Notes: generated from the letters alone by a model not told the origin. A DNA stretch of 64,000 bases from Saccharopolyspora sp. SCSIO 74807 (GCF_037023755.1 NZ_CP146100.1:808501-872500); one strand, 5' to 3'. Shown: positions 22,056-32,200, numbered from the stretch's first letter. Made by a program: numbers and translations.

Positions 22056-24791
22056 TCAGCTCCGTCCGATCACCGGCGGGGGGTTGTCCTCGTTCTGATC
22101 GTCCCAGGTGCCGTCGTCGGCCTTCATCCAGATCTGCGGCTCGCGTTCCTGGCCCTGCTGCCCGGCACCGGCGCCGCCCATACCGCCCATCGGCGACATC
22201 GGCATCCCGCCGCCGCCCATGCCACCGCCTTGCCCGGCACCGCCACCGGTGCCGCCACCGGCCGGTGGCCCGGCGGGCTGCCCGCCGGGCGGGGCGAGGC
22301 CCTGCTTGCCTGCCATGTCGGTGTCGAACTGCGCGACAGGCCCGCCCGAGCCGCCTGCACCGCCACCCGAACCACCGCCAGCGCCGCCACCGGAGCCGCC
22401 GCCCATCGAGGAGAGCGCGTCGTCGGCGGACTTGCGGGCCGAATCCAACGCCGAGCTGTCCCCGCCGCTGGCGCCGCCCGGATCACCGCCCGCGAGGAAA
22501 TCGTCCATTGCGGACGGTCCGCCGCCGAGCCCGCTGATCGCTTCGTCGGCGGACTTGCGCGCCTCGTCCAGCGCCTGCTGCGCGGCCGGGTTCGCGGCGT
22601 CCTGCTTGGCATCGTTGAAGGTTTTGTCCAGCGCTTGCTGGGTTTCCTCCGGCGTCGGCGGGGTGCCGTCCTGGCCCAGCTGGTTGATCGCGTCGTTCGC
22701 GGACTGGTGCGCGTTCTGGAGGGCTTGTTGCGCAGCCGGGTCGGTGGTCTTCGCCGCCACGTCGCCGATCGCGTCGTTGGCGGAGCGCTGGGCCTCCGCA
22801 CCGGTCGCACCACCGGGATCGCCGCCCTGGTCGGACAAGCCCTTGATCGCTTCGTTCGCGGACTGGCGCGCGTCCTGCAACGCCTGCTGCGCCTGCGGAT
22901 CGCTCGCCTGCGCGGCCGCCTCGCCGAGCGAGTTGTCGACGGCGTGCTGCGCTTCCTGCGCGGTCGCGGGCGTGCCGTCCTCGCCCAGGCCCTTGATCGC
23001 CTCGTTCGCCGACTGGCGCGCGTCCTGCAACGCCTGCTGCGCCTGCGGATCGTCCGTTTTGGACATCGCTTCGTCGATCGCGCCCGTGGCGGCGTGCTGT
23101 GCTTCCTGTCCGGTGGGCTGGTCGCCGCCGGGGCCGCCGGACTCGGTGGTCGGGTTCTTCAGGTCGTTGATCGCTTCGTTGGCGCTGTTGCGTGCGTCGT
23201 CCAGCGCCTGGTCGTCCTGGTTGTTCTGGCCGTCCTGCTTGTTCTGGCCGTTCTGGTCGCCCTGGCCGCCGCTGCCGCCGTCCTTGCCGCCGCTGTCGCC
23301 GCCCGAACCACCGCCTTGCCCGCCGGAGTCGCCGCCCGGTCCGCCGGACTCGGTGTTCGGGTTCTGCATCTCGTCGATCGCGTCGTTCGCGGACTGGCGG
23401 GCCTGGTCCAGCTTTTCGTTGTTCTGGCCGCCACCGGTCTGGCCGCCGCTGCTGCCCTGGCTCTGACCCTTGCCCTTGCCGCCGCTCTGGTTGCCGCCGG
23501 TGCTGTTCGGGCCACCGCCGGTGCCCATCCCGGTCGGAACGGCACCGCCACCGGACTGGTCGCCGCCGGACCCGCCGGACTGATCACTACCGCCGCCGGA
23601 GCCGCCTTCCGAACCACCTGGGCCCTGGTTCGCCATGTCGTTGATCGCTTCGTCCGCCTCGGCCTTGGCCTGCTGCCTTGCCTGGTCGTCGGACTGCTGG
23701 TTCCCGCCGGACTGGTCATTGCCGCCGGTCTGGTCGTTCCCACCAGACTGGCTGTTCCCGCCGGACTGGTCATTCCCACCAGACTGGCTGTTCCCACCAG
23801 ACTGGCTGTTCCCGCCGGACTGGTCATTCCCACCGGTCTGGTTGTTGCCACCTGTCTGGTTGTTCCCACCAGACTGATCATTGCCACCGGTCTGGTTGTT
23901 GCCACCGGACTGGCTGTTCCCACCAGACTGATCATTCCCACCGGTCTGGTTGTTACCACCAGACTGATCATTGCCACCGGACTGGTTGTTCCCGCCGGAC
24001 TGGTCATTGCCGCCGGACTGGTCATTCCCACCAGACTGATCATTGCCACCGGACTGGTCGTTCCCACCGGACTGGTCGTTCCCACCGGACTGATCGTTCC
24101 CACCGGTATTGCCGCCCGAACCAGTCCCGGCCCCATCCGTGGACAACGCGATATGCAGCGGCTGCAGCTCTTGGCCGCGGTTGCTGTACTTGTCGACGAG
24201 CTCGCTCAGCAGCTTCTTGAGGTCTTCGAGCAGGCCCTTCTCACTCGCGTCGACCGCCTCGTTGATCTTGCTGGCGCCCTCTTCGGCCGCGTTCGTGCCG
24301 GAATAGCTGTTGGAGATCTCGTCGGTGGTGGTGGCCAGCTCCTCGTGCGCATCGTTGAGCGCCTGCCACCAGTTCGCGGCGAAAAGCTGAATGTCGTGGC
24401 CGATGTTGCCGACCGTGGTGCCGTATGCCTGGCTCTTGAGCGTGTTGTAGAGGTCTTCGCTCTGCTTGAACAGGTCGGTCGCGTACTTGTTGAACGCGTC
24501 CCCGGCCTCGCCCTGCATGTGGTCGCCGACCCGCTTGATCAGCCCGTTGAACTGCTCGTTGATCTCACCGAGCCGCTCGGTGGCCTTGTTGAAGGCGTCT
24601 TCCAGCTTGTACCAGTCCTCGGCCGCGCGGTTGCCGGAAAGATCGGCGTGCTCGCCGTCGGCCGCACCGTTGTGCGTGATGTCCGCCGTGGCGGCGTCGA
24701 TTTCCTCCCAGCTGCCGTACTGATCGACAGCCATCGACGGCGCGGAGGCGTTGTACACGCCCACCGTGGAATTCTGCTGATCTTCCGCCAT
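22056..24791 (-). CDS. 911-aa WXG-like protein with GGNxQx hexapeptide array and helical repeats
   Basis: Residues 1-225 are helical with a WXG-like turn (HMQGEAGDAFNKY) and aromatic segments (FAANWWQALNDAHEEL), resembling T7SS substrates. Next come 23 consecutive copies of Gly-Gly-Asn-(Asp/Asn/Ser/Gln)-Gln-(Ser/Thr). After that lie Gly/Ser/Asp/Gln-rich linkers interspersed with about ten copies of a helical unit of the form ALQDARQSANEAI, spaced roughly 40 residues. A Gly/Pro-rich tail ends the protein, finishing IWMKADDGTWDDQNEDN followed by a short proline segment. The start is ATG with GAGGAA upstream. It is the largest of the small-substrate group, and its product could be a secreted or surface-exposed repetitive protein. 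Function unknown. Confidence 0.8.
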   Translation of the reverse strand: MAEDQQNSTVGVYNASAPSMAVDQYGSWEEIDAATADITHNGAADGEHADLSGNRAAEDWYKLEDAFNKATERLGEINEQFNGLIKRVGDHMQGEAGDAFNKYATDLFKQSEDLYNTLKSQAYGTTVGNIGHDIQLFAANWWQALNDAHEELATTTDEISNSYSGTNAAEEGASKINEAVDASEKGLLEDLKKLLSELVDKYSNRGQELQPLHIALSTDGAGTGSGGNTGGNDQSGGNDQSGGNDQSGGNDQSGGNDQSGGNDQSGGNNQSGGNDQSGGNNQTGGNDQSGGNSQSGGNNQTGGNDQSGGNNQTGGNNQTGGNDQSGGNSQSGGNSQSGGNDQSGGNSQSGGNDQTGGNDQSGGNQQSDDQARQQAKAEADEAINDMANQGPGGSEGGSGGGSDQSGGSGGDQSGGGAVPTGMGTGGGPNSTGGNQSGGKGKGQSQGSSGGQTGGGQNNEKLDQARQSANDAIDEMQNPNTESGGPGGDSGGQGGGSGGDSGGKDGGSGGQGDQNGQNKQDGQNNQDDQALDDARNSANEAINDLKNPTTESGGPGGDQPTGQEAQHAATGAIDEAMSKTDDPQAQQALQDARQSANEAIKGLGEDGTPATAQEAQHAVDNSLGEAAAQASDPQAQQALQDARQSANEAIKGLSDQGGDPGGATGAEAQRSANDAIGDVAAKTTDPAAQQALQNAHQSANDAINQLGQDGTPPTPEETQQALDKTFNDAKQDAANPAAQQALDEARKSADEAISGLGGGPSAMDDFLAGGDPGGASGGDSSALDSARKSADDALSSMGGGSGGGAGGGSGGGAGGSGGPVAQFDTDMAGKQGLAPPGGQPAGPPAGGGTGGGAGQGGGMGGGGMPMSPMGGMGGAGAGQQGQEREPQIWMKADDGTWDDQNEDNPPPVIGRS
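23691..24104. repeat. 23 tandem 18-bp units encoding GGN(D/N/S/Q)Q(S/T)
   Basis: The array has exactly 23 units of 18 bp (414 bp). Variation is confined mostly to the fourth codon of the unit (Asp, Asn, Ser, one Gln) and the last codon (Ser or Thr). There are no spacers, so it is a coding minisatellite, not a CRISPR array. Slippage would change the copy number without breaking the frame. Confidence 0.95.
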
Positions 24792-24857
24792 AGCGAATGT
24801 TCCTCACCAGCGCGGCCGCGACACCGGCGGCAGCTTCGTGATCGATCGGGACCGGAG

Positions 24858-25304
24858 TCAGGCCTGCAAGGTGTCGTTGTAACCGTCACCGTCGCCCGCG
24901 TTGTCCTCGGGCTTGATGTTCGGGTCTTCGCTGAAGTTGTGCTGCTCGCTCTCGGTGCCCTTGTCCAGGCTCGCTACCGAGCTGTCGATGTTGCGCTGCA
25001 TGTCATCGACCTTGGTCTTCATCTTCGCAGCGTTCTCGCCGTCCATGTTCTCGAAATCACGAGCAATCGTGGACAGCTGCGTCTCCATTTCCTCGAGCAC
25101 GTTCTTCATGCGCTCGGCGTGCGCCACCAGGCCGTTGCGGCGGTCGTCGACGACCCGCTCCAGCCACTGCGCGGTCTCGAACTTGCCTGCGTTCGGCCAG
25201 TGCTCCTTCAGCGACTGGAAGGCGCTCATGTCGCTCATGAGCTTGCCGATCTCCTTGGCGGCCTTGTCGATTTCCTCGGAATCGAATGCGGTGCCGTCGG
25301 CCAC
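24858..25304 (-). CDS. 148-aa helical T7SS-locus protein
   Basis: Predominantly helical and charged, with heptad-like segments (IDKAAKEIGKLMSDMSAF; VLEEMETQLSTIARDFENM) and an acidic tail (NFSEDPNIKPEDNAGDGDG). No W-x-G turn is visible, though KEHWPNAGKFETAQW sits where a hairpin turn could be. The size and position between the WXG100 protein and the 911-aa substrate suggest a member of the WXG100/EspC-like helical superfamily. The start is GTG with GGAGAGAA upstream. The gap to the next gene is 66 nt. No catalytic motif seen. Confidence 0.75.
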   Translation of the reverse strand: MADGTAFDSEEIDKAAKEIGKLMSDMSAFQSLKEHWPNAGKFETAQWLERVVDDRRNGLVAHAERMKNVLEEMETQLSTIARDFENMDGENAAKMKTKVDDMQRNIDSSVASLDKGTESEQHNFSEDPNIKPEDNAGDGDGYNDTLQA

Positions 25305-25426
25305 GGTAATTCTCTCCGATCACTGCGCGTTCCGGAATTGCGGTGGGACGCACCGGCGTCCCGGGGTAATCGGACGAGGAAAGCCGAGCCACCATCGGCC
25401 CGGCTCTCGTCGCCGCGGCGGACGAG

Positions 25427-25726
25427 TCAGGCGAACTGGCCCATCTGCTTGCCGCCCTGCTTGTCGGTGTCCTGCATGTTGCCGGTACCGCTGTTCACGT
25501 TCTGCTGCTGCTGCGTGAGGTACTCGCCGAAGCCGTTCAGGGACTGCTTCAGCTTCTCCGCCGAGGCGTTGTAGCCCTGCGCGGACTCACCGGTCCAGCC
25601 GTTCTGCTGGAGCTGCTGGGCCTGGCTGATGAGCTTGTTGGCCTCGTCGCGGATGTGGTCGACGGTCTTCTTCATGTCCTGCTGCGCCTGCTGCAGGGCC
25701 TCGTAGTCGTAAACCTTGGGAGCCAC
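25427..25726 (-). CDS. WXG100 protein (ESAT-6-like)
   Basis: A 99-aa protein with a canonical helix-turn-helix: the first helix ALQQAQQDMKKTVDHIRDE, the turn NGWTGESAQGYN (W-x-G at about residues 44-46), and the second helix ASAEKLKQSLNGFGEYL. WXG100 proteins form antiparallel hairpin dimers and are exported by EccC-type ATPases. The start is GTG with AGGAAGG about 10 nt upstream. It follows the other Esx-like gene by 56 nt, so the two likely form a heterodimer pair. The C-terminus is Gln/Asn/Gly-rich and polar, with no hydrophobic segment. Confidence 0.92.
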   Translation of the reverse strand: MAPKVYDYEALQQAQQDMKKTVDHIRDEANKLISQAQQLQQNGWTGESAQGYNASAEKLKQSLNGFGEYLTQQQQNVNSGTGNMQDTDKQGGKQMGQFA

Positions 25727-25782
25727 GGGAAAACACCCTTCCTGGAGAGAGAACGGCCTGAGCGGAGATCAGGCGGGAACGG

Positions 25783-26112
25783 TCAGCTGGGGATGAAGCT
25801 GGCCATGTCCGCGGACTGGACCGGCTTGCTGGCGGAGCGGTCCTGCTCGTCCTGGTCGCCGGAGACCTTGCGCATCTGCTGCGCCATCGACTCCAGGTCG
25901 GCCAGCACGCTGTTCTTCAGCTTCTGCACGGACTGCTCGTACTGCTCCAGCAGCGCGTCGGTCATCTCGTTCTTGCTGGCCTGCTGCACGCTGTCGATGC
26001 GGGTCTTGAGCTGGTCCAGCTCGGTCTGGATGTCCTGCCGGGTCGTGTCGTGCTGGGAAGCCTGCCGCTGGATCTCGGGCAGATCGATGTTCACGTTGCC
26101 GTTGTTGGCCAC
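25783..26112 (-). CDS. Esx-like partner protein lacking the W-x-G turn (CFP-10-like)
   Basis: A 109-aa helical protein. Two long amphipathic helices flank the segment ASKNEMTDALL, which replaces a W-x-G turn. The C-terminus is polar, ending in SADMASFIPS. Two GTG codons stand in tandem; the second (26112) has AGGAGG 5 nt upstream and is preferred to 26115. Position directly before the canonical WXG100 gene, as in esxB-esxA pairs, suggests it is the heterodimer partner. Loss of the motif in one partner of a pair is known in other ESX systems. The 178-bp gap upstream (26116-26293) separates it from eccB and probably holds its own promoter. Confidence 0.8.
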   Translation of the reverse strand: MANNGNVNIDLPEIQRQASQHDTTRQDIQTELDQLKTRIDSVQQASKNEMTDALLEQYEQSVQKLKNSVLADLESMAQQMRKVSGDQDEQDRSASKPVQSADMASFIPS

Positions 26113-26293
26113 CACAACCTCCTGGTGAAGCGGGGTATCCGGTTTTCGGAAGCCGACGGCCGCAGGACACAGGTCGACTTCCTACCGTCGGCCAGCTTAT
26201 TCGGGTGATCTCGGGTGAAAGCCGTGCTGCTCGTCCGATCGTCGTCCTTTAGGGACTTCCCTCGGGACCGCTTCGGACGAGTTCCGGCACGGG
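26113..26293 (-). promoter_or_regulatory. Probable promoter region for the Esx/substrate operon
   Basis: About 180 bp of non-coding sequence between the eccB stop and the first Esx-like gene, the longest gap in the minus-strand T7SS series. It holds a 9-bp inverted pair CTCGTCCGA/TCGGACGAG separated by about 35 nt (minus-strand sense). It ends in a strong AGGAGG. I could not assign convincing -35/-10 boxes. Confidence 0.4.
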
Positions 26294-27733
26294 TCAGGGC
26301 TGCTCATTCGGCTGCGGCGTCTGGACCTGGACCGCACCGGAGCTGGTCAGCATCGGACCCGCAGGCAACAAGTCCAGCAATTCATCCGGAATTTGCACGG
26401 CTGAAGTCGGCGAGTAACCGAGTCCTTCCACCACCTTGTCGTCGGCGAGCGGGTATTTCGTCCCGGTATCGGTGACCAGGAACGCAGCGCCCGGCTGCGC
26501 TCCGGGTGCGGGCAGGCTCTTGGCCAGCACACCGCGTCCCGCGGGCAGCGAGATCTTGTCCGCCATCGACCCGGAAACGTGCTCGGCCAGCGCCACCGAA
26601 CCCGCGTCGACCTCCGATGTGGACTGCATCTCCACGGTCACCTTCAGATCCCCGGTGCCGGACGGGGAGTAACGGGCGCAGGGCTGCGCGTCCGGGGGTG
26701 GCACCACGGCTTGCGGCGGCACCGGCGGGAAACCGCCGACCAGGTCCGGCCCGCCCGAATCGGGCACGCTCGTCAGCGCCGTGGGACCGGCCTGGAGCAC
26801 GCTCACCTGCCCGCCCGGGTAGGCGGACTGCACCGCCGGGGAGGCCAGGGCCAGCGCGGCGCTGGTCCGGTTCAGCGCCGTCTTGCCGTCCTTGCGGACC
26901 AGGTAGAACTGGTCGGATTCGGTCGCCGGGTTGCGCACCTCGTAGACCTGCCCGACCTTGCTCGGCTTGCCGTCGATCACCGGTCCCGGCGAGCCCGCGC
27001 CCTCGATCGCGGGCAGCGCGAGGTCGCGTCCGGCGGGAATCGGGTCCAGCCAGGCCGTCGAGACCTGCAACGGGGTCACGTTGCCGTAGGGCAGCGCCTC
27101 CAGCGTCCGCTGATCCGGGATCTTGTAGCGCTTGCCGTTCCACACCAGGTGCACGGCGTCGTCCGGGGTGCTCACCAGCAGCCCCTGACCGTCCGATGTG
27201 GACTTTCCGGGCCGGCTGCCGAACTTCAGCGTCACCAGCGGATCGGTGGGCTTCGGGCGCGCCGCGCCCGGCTGCACGCACACCGTCCACGGCCCCGTTT
27301 CCAGGGTCTGCGCGGTCGGGATCGAGTCCGGCGCGCCGGGAATGCCGATCGGCTGGCCGACCGGGGTGCCCCCCAGCGACTGCTGCGAAACCGACTGCAC
27401 CGTGCCGCCGGAGTCGCCCGCGGCCAGCCGGGCCGATGAGTAGTTCAGCACCGGGCGCAGCTGGCCGCCGAGGTAGACGAACTGCGCGCCGCTGTCCTTG
27501 TTCACCACGATCGAGCCGTCCTGCTGCCAGGCCGTGCTCTTGCCGGGCTTGAACAGCCCGAGGATGCCGAAGATCGCCATCAGCAGGACGCTCACCAGCA
27601 CCCCGAACACGATGCCGTTGCGGATCCGCTTGTTCGGCATCTCCAGCGCGTCCGGTTCGCCGTGCGTCACGGCGGAAACCAGCCGCCCGACGACGAAGAA
27701 GTATGCCTGGACCTGATCCCTGCGCGACTGCAT
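26294..27733 (-). CDS. eccB: T7SS core component EccB
   Basis: A 479-aa protein starting MQSRRDQVQAYFFVVGRL, the hallmark N-terminus of EccB. A single membrane segment follows at about residues 39-61 (GIVFGVLVSVLLMAIFGIL). The rest is a large extracytoplasmic domain with repeat features (WQQDGSIVVNKDSGAQFVYL; VQVQTPQPNE near the end). EccB proteins are about 480-500 aa bitopic membrane proteins of the ESX inner-membrane complex with EccC and EccD. The ATG overlaps the eccD stop by one base (TGATG), showing a coupled eccD-eccB pair. The terminal proline-containing tail is short. Confidence 0.96.
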   Translation of the reverse strand: MQSRRDQVQAYFFVVGRLVSAVTHGEPDALEMPNKRIRNGIVFGVLVSVLLMAIFGILGLFKPGKSTAWQQDGSIVVNKDSGAQFVYLGGQLRPVLNYSSARLAAGDSGGTVQSVSQQSLGGTPVGQPIGIPGAPDSIPTAQTLETGPWTVCVQPGAARPKPTDPLVTLKFGSRPGKSTSDGQGLLVSTPDDAVHLVWNGKRYKIPDQRTLEALPYGNVTPLQVSTAWLDPIPAGRDLALPAIEGAGSPGPVIDGKPSKVGQVYEVRNPATESDQFYLVRKDGKTALNRTSAALALASPAVQSAYPGGQVSVLQAGPTALTSVPDSGGPDLVGGFPPVPPQAVVPPPDAQPCARYSPSGTGDLKVTVEMQSTSEVDAGSVALAEHVSGSMADKISLPAGRGVLAKSLPAPGAQPGAAFLVTDTGTKYPLADDKVVEGLGYSPTSAVQIPDELLDLLPAGPMLTSSGAVQVQTPQPNEQP

Positions 27734-29139
27734 CAGCCCGCGAGCCCCCGCATCATCGAGAAGACGTTGAGCACCTGGAGCAGCAGTGGCAGCGCCGCCA
27801 CCGCGGTCAGCGTCTCGAAGATGTCCGCGGCCCTGCCCCAGTACGGGCGCAGCCGCCGCCCGGGCAGGAACTCACCGAACACCAGCATCAGCGTGCCGAT
27901 CAGCAGCACCGGCAGCCAGAACGCGATCAGCCGCAGCAGCGGCTCCTGGCCGAACGCCAGCAGCAGCACCACCAGCACCAGGCTGAGCCCGCCCGGCACG
28001 ATGAGCGACCAGCGCTGCACCGCCCCTTCCGGATGCCGCGCGCGCAGGAACAGCAGCACCGCGGTGACCGCGAAGAACACCAGCGTCCACACGTCGCTAC
28101 CGGTCAGCGGCGCGAGCACCAGCAGCGTCTGCGCCGCGCCGAGTCCGGTGTAGAGCGCCTTCGAGTAGCCGAAGGTCAGCGCCCCGCGGTCCACCACCAG
28201 CTGGTACGGCACCGGCTCGATGTCCTCGCTGAGCTCGCTGCTGTTGCCGGGCAGCATCGGTAGCGACAATCCGGAGAGCCGGAACGACAGCGACGGGATG
28301 AACAGCGCCGCGACCAGCGTCAGCAGCAGCCCGATCGCGCCCGCCGCGTGCGGCTGCACCGGAGCGGTCGAGCCGATCAGCGCGGTGCCGCCGACCGCGG
28401 TGACGAAAGTGATCGCACCGGTGAACAGCAGCGCCGAATCGGCCACCGCGAGCACGCCGACGACCAGCGCGACCAGCGCGCCGGCGCATCCGCAGGCCAG
28501 CATCACGACCGGCGCGGCCACCGGATCCAGCGCCAGCAGCAAGGAAATTCCGGTGAGCGCGGCATATCCGGCGCCGACTCCGGCCAGCAACGTGGCGACC
28601 ACCGGATTCGCCGCTCCCCGCGCCACCAGCGCGCTCGCGCCGAGCAGCAGCACCGTGATGCCACCGGCGATGGAGAACTGCGGGAACACCGGCGCCGCAC
28701 CGATCAGCAGCGGAAAGCCCAGCAGCAGCAACAACAATGCGCCGGCGCGCAGCATCCAGCGGGTGCGCTCCGGGTTCCAGGTGCCCGCGCCCCGCGACAC
28801 CTGCTCACCGACGCCGTCGACCAGGTCGTCGTAGTCGATCGGGGCGAGCTCGCCTGCGCGGGGTCGCAAGTGGACGGTTTCGCCGTCCAGCAGCCCGAGC
28901 TCGGCGATCGTGCGGTCCTCGTCCAGGGCTTGCTCGCCGACGCGCTGGACGATCCAGCCCTCGTGGTCGGCGCCCTGCTCGATCCACTCCGCACCGAATT
29001 GCGGCAGGACCGCGGGTAGTAGGTCGGCCAGCGGCACTTCGGTGGGCAGCGCCACGTCCGTCGCCTGCTTGCCGAGGACGAACCGTAGCCTCCCGGACTC
29101 GGTTGTGCGATGCTGAGTCTGCTCTTCCGAAAACGCCAT
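27733..29139 (-). CDS. eccD: T7SS core membrane channel component EccD
   Basis: A 468-aa protein. Residues 15-95 form a ubiquitin-like cytosolic domain (RLRFVLGKQATDVALPTEVP; IAELGLLDGETVHLRPR). About eleven hydrophobic segments follow from residue 133 (MLRAGALLLLLLGFPLLIGA) to the C-terminus, as in EccD/YukD-fusion proteins. EccD forms dimeric barrels in the ESX membrane complex. I chose ATG 29139 (MAFSEEQTQ) because it gives family length; an upstream extension to 29328 would add a non-conserved Arg/Pro-rich stretch. The SD (AGGAAGGA) lies about 12 nt upstream. It is divergent from eccC across a 137-bp shared region. Confidence 0.95.
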   Translation of the reverse strand: MAFSEEQTQHRTTESGRLRFVLGKQATDVALPTEVPLADLLPAVLPQFGAEWIEQGADHEGWIVQRVGEQALDEDRTIAELGLLDGETVHLRPRAGELAPIDYDDLVDGVGEQVSRGAGTWNPERTRWMLRAGALLLLLLGFPLLIGAAPVFPQFSIAGGITVLLLGASALVARGAANPVVATLLAGVGAGYAALTGISLLLALDPVAAPVVMLACGCAGALVALVVGVLAVADSALLFTGAITFVTAVGGTALIGSTAPVQPHAAGAIGLLLTLVAALFIPSLSFRLSGLSLPMLPGNSSELSEDIEPVPYQLVVDRGALTFGYSKALYTGLGAAQTLLVLAPLTGSDVWTLVFFAVTAVLLFLRARHPEGAVQRWSLIVPGGLSLVLVVLLLAFGQEPLLRLIAFWLPVLLIGTLMLVFGEFLPGRRLRPYWGRAADIFETLTAVAALPLLLQVLNVFSMMRGLAG

Positions 29140-29276
29140 CTGGTGCCGGAGGTCCTTCCTGCCAGGGTTGGAGACCGTGACCCGGCCAGGAACGTACGCG
29201 GCCCGCGCGCGCACGCGAGGTGCTCCGGCACCCGGGACCGCGAGTCTGGGGTTTTCTTTCACCAAAGGGAGAGTGT
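29140..29276. promoter_or_regulatory. Divergent eccD/eccC control region
   Basis: A 137-bp gap between divergently transcribed core genes; it must carry the 5' signals for eccC on plus and eccD-eccB on minus. It ends in AAAGGGAGA just before the eccC GTG. No confident -10/-35 pair or operator palindrome was identified. Confidence 0.45.
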
Positions 29277-32200
29277 GTGAGCACGGTGTTGTTCGCTCGG
29301 CGGTCCCGGCGCCCGAAGCCGACCGCACCGAGCGAAGAGATAGAGATCCAGGAGCCGCCCGCAGTACCCGAGTCCACCGACGGTGGGCTCAGCGGCGTGC
29401 TGATGTACGCGCCGATGGGCCTGAGTTCGCTGGCGATGGTCATGATGTTCGTGCGCCCGGGTTCCGGCACGATGGCCTACATCGGCGGCGGCGTGATGGC
29501 GCTCTCGGCGGTCGGCATGATCGTCTCGCAGATGCTGCGGAGTTCGGTCACCCACAAGCAGAAGCTCCAAGGGCACCGGCGGGACTACATCCGCTACCTG
29601 TCGCAGACCCGCCGCCGGGTGCGCGAAGCGCTCGCCACCCAGCAGCAGGCGGCGCGCTGGATCCACCCGTCGCCCCGGTCGCTGTGGTCGCTGGCGCTGG
29701 GATACCGGCTGTGGGAGCGGCGCCCGGCGCACGACGACTTCGGCGAAGTCCGGCTGGGACTGGGCAAGCAGCGGTCGTCGGTGAAGCTGACGCCGCCGGA
29801 CAGCAAACCCGTCGAGGACCTGGAGCCGCTGGCGGCGCACGCGCTGCGGCGGTTCCTGCGCGCCTACACGACGCTGTCGCACTCCCCGATCGCGGTTTAC
29901 CTGCGCGGGTTCGGGCAGATCCGGTTCCGCGGTGACGCGCAGCACGTGCGCGGGCTGGTGCGGGCGATGCTGGCGCAGCTGGCGACCGCGCACGCGCCCG
30001 GCGACGTGCAGGTCGCGCTGTGCGCCAGCGGGGACCGCCAGGATGCCTGGGACTGGCTGAAGTGGTTGCCGCACAACCAATCCCCGGACAGCCGGGACGC
30101 GGCCGGTTCGCGGCGGCTGATCGCCGAATCCATCGGGGCGATGGAGGAACTGCTCGGCGGCGGGGCGTTCACCTCGCGGCCGCGGTTCGAACCGGACACT
30201 CCGATCACCGCGAACGAACCGTTCGTGGTGATCGTCCTCGACGGGGTGCAGCTGCCCCCGGACCACCGGGCCGGGGACGAGGGCTACCGCAACGCGGTGG
30301 TGCTCGACGTCGGGGAATCCCTGCCGTGGCAGGCGAAACCGGGCGCGCTGTTCCTGGACGTGGAGGAAGAGCTGGTCAGCACCGTGTCGTTCGACCGGCT
30401 CGGCAAGCCGCACAACACCGAGTTGTGCGTACCGGACCGGCTCAGCACCATCGGCTCCTCCGCGCTGGCGCGCACCATGGCGCGCTACCGCGTCGGAGAA
30501 GCGTCCAACGAGTCGGACGAGCCGCTCACCGGCGACTACGACATGGCCGGACTGCTCGGGATCGGCGACGTGCGCACCTTCGACCCGGTCAAGTACCGCC
30601 GCGAGCGGTCCACCGCCAAGCGCAGGCTGCGGGTGCCGATCGGCATCGGCGGCGGCGGTGCTCCGCTGGAACTGGACATCAAGGAATCCGCTGAGGACGG
30701 AATGGGCCCGCACGGGCTGTGCATCGGCGCGACCGGCTCCGGCAAGAGCGAACTGCTGCGGACCCTGGTGGCGGCGCTGGCGGCCACGCATTCCTCGGAG
30801 GAGCTCAACTTCGTGCTCGTCGACTTCAAGGGCGGTGCGGCGTTCCTCGGGTTCGACCAGCTGCCGCACACCTCGGCGGTGATCACGAACCTGGCCGACG
30901 AGCTGGAGCTGGTCGACCGGATGCAGGACGCGCTCACCGGTGAGCTCAACCGCCGCCAGGAGCACCTGCGCGCCTCCGGCAACTACGCCTCGCGGCGCGA
31001 CTACGAGGCGGCCCGCGCGCAGGGTGCGCAGCTGGAACCGATGCCCGCGCTGTTCATCGTGGTCGACGAGTTCAGCGAGATGCTCTCCAGCAAACCCGAG
31101 TTCGTCGACGTGTTCGCGATGATCGGCCGGCTCGGCCGGAGCCTCGGGGTGCACCTGCTGCTGGCCTCGCAGCGGCTCGACGAGGGCCGCATCCACAAGA
31201 TCGAAACGCACCTGTCCTACAAGATCGGGCTGCGCACCTTCTCCGCGATGGAGAGCCGCAGCGTGCTCGGGGTGCCGGACGCCTACGAGTTGCCGACCAG
31301 CCCCGGCAACGGCTACCTGCGTCCGGACACCACGAATCTGGTGCGGTTCAAGGGCGCCTACGTCTCCGGCCCGTACCGGTCGAGCAAGCGCCAGCGCACC
31401 ACCCGGGCGAAGGCCGAACAGCAGGTCGTGTCGTTCGGCACCGGCTACGTCGAACCGACCGCGGCACCGCAGCAGGAGCCGGAACCGGAGCCGGCACCCG
31501 ACGAGCCCGCGCAGTCCATGCTCGAAGTGCTGATCGAGCGGCTGCGCGACATCGGTCCCCGTGCGCACCAGGTCTGGCTGCCGCCGCTGAAGACCTCGCC
31601 GACCCTGGACCAGCTGCTGCCGCCGCTGGTCGACCACGGTGAGCTCGGGCCGCGTCCGGTCGGCGACCTGGAGACGGCGGGCCTGCAGATCCCGGCGGGT
31701 CTGGTGGACCTGCCTGCGCAGCAGCGCCGCGAACTGCTCGAAGCGGACCTGTCCGGCAGCAAGGGCAACGTGGCCGTGGTCGGCGGGCCGCAGACCGGCA
31801 AGAGCACGATGCTGCGCACCATGCTCAGCTCGCTGGCGCTCACGCACAGCGCCGCTGAAGTGCAGTTCTACTGCCTGGACTTCGGCGGCACGCTCAGCTC
31901 GCTGGCGAAGATGCCGCACGTGGGCAGCATGGCCAACCGGCTGGACAAGGACCGCGTCACCCGCACCGTCCTGGAGATGACGAACCTGCTGGCCCGGCGG
32001 GAAGCGCTGTTCGCCGAGCACAACATCGACTCGATGACCAGCTACCGGCGCGCTCGCCGGGAAGGCCGGTTCCACCAGGACGACCCGTACGGCGACGTGT
32101 TCCTGGTGGTCGACGGCTGGTACACGATCCGGCAGGACTTCGAGGAGCTCGAGGACCGGTTCACCGAGCTCGCCGCGCGCGGCCTGAGCTTCGGCATCCA

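Noticed and set aside
23691-24104. Regular repeat array suggestive of CRISPR
   Set aside because: Units are 18 bp without spacers, in frame in a protein, and vary at codon positions. No cas genes are present.
22023-25574. 1,183-codon plus-strand frame opposite the substrate genes
   Set aside because: Its repeats (VIPTRLAVP-like) mirror the GGNxQx minisatellite in antisense. The minus frames encode WXG-like proteins with good SD sites.
28400-29328. Longer EccD start at 29328
   Set aside because: The extra 63 residues are Arg/Pro/Ala-rich and unlike EccD N-termini. They also overlap the eccC start region; ATG 29139 gives the ubiquitin-like domain directly.
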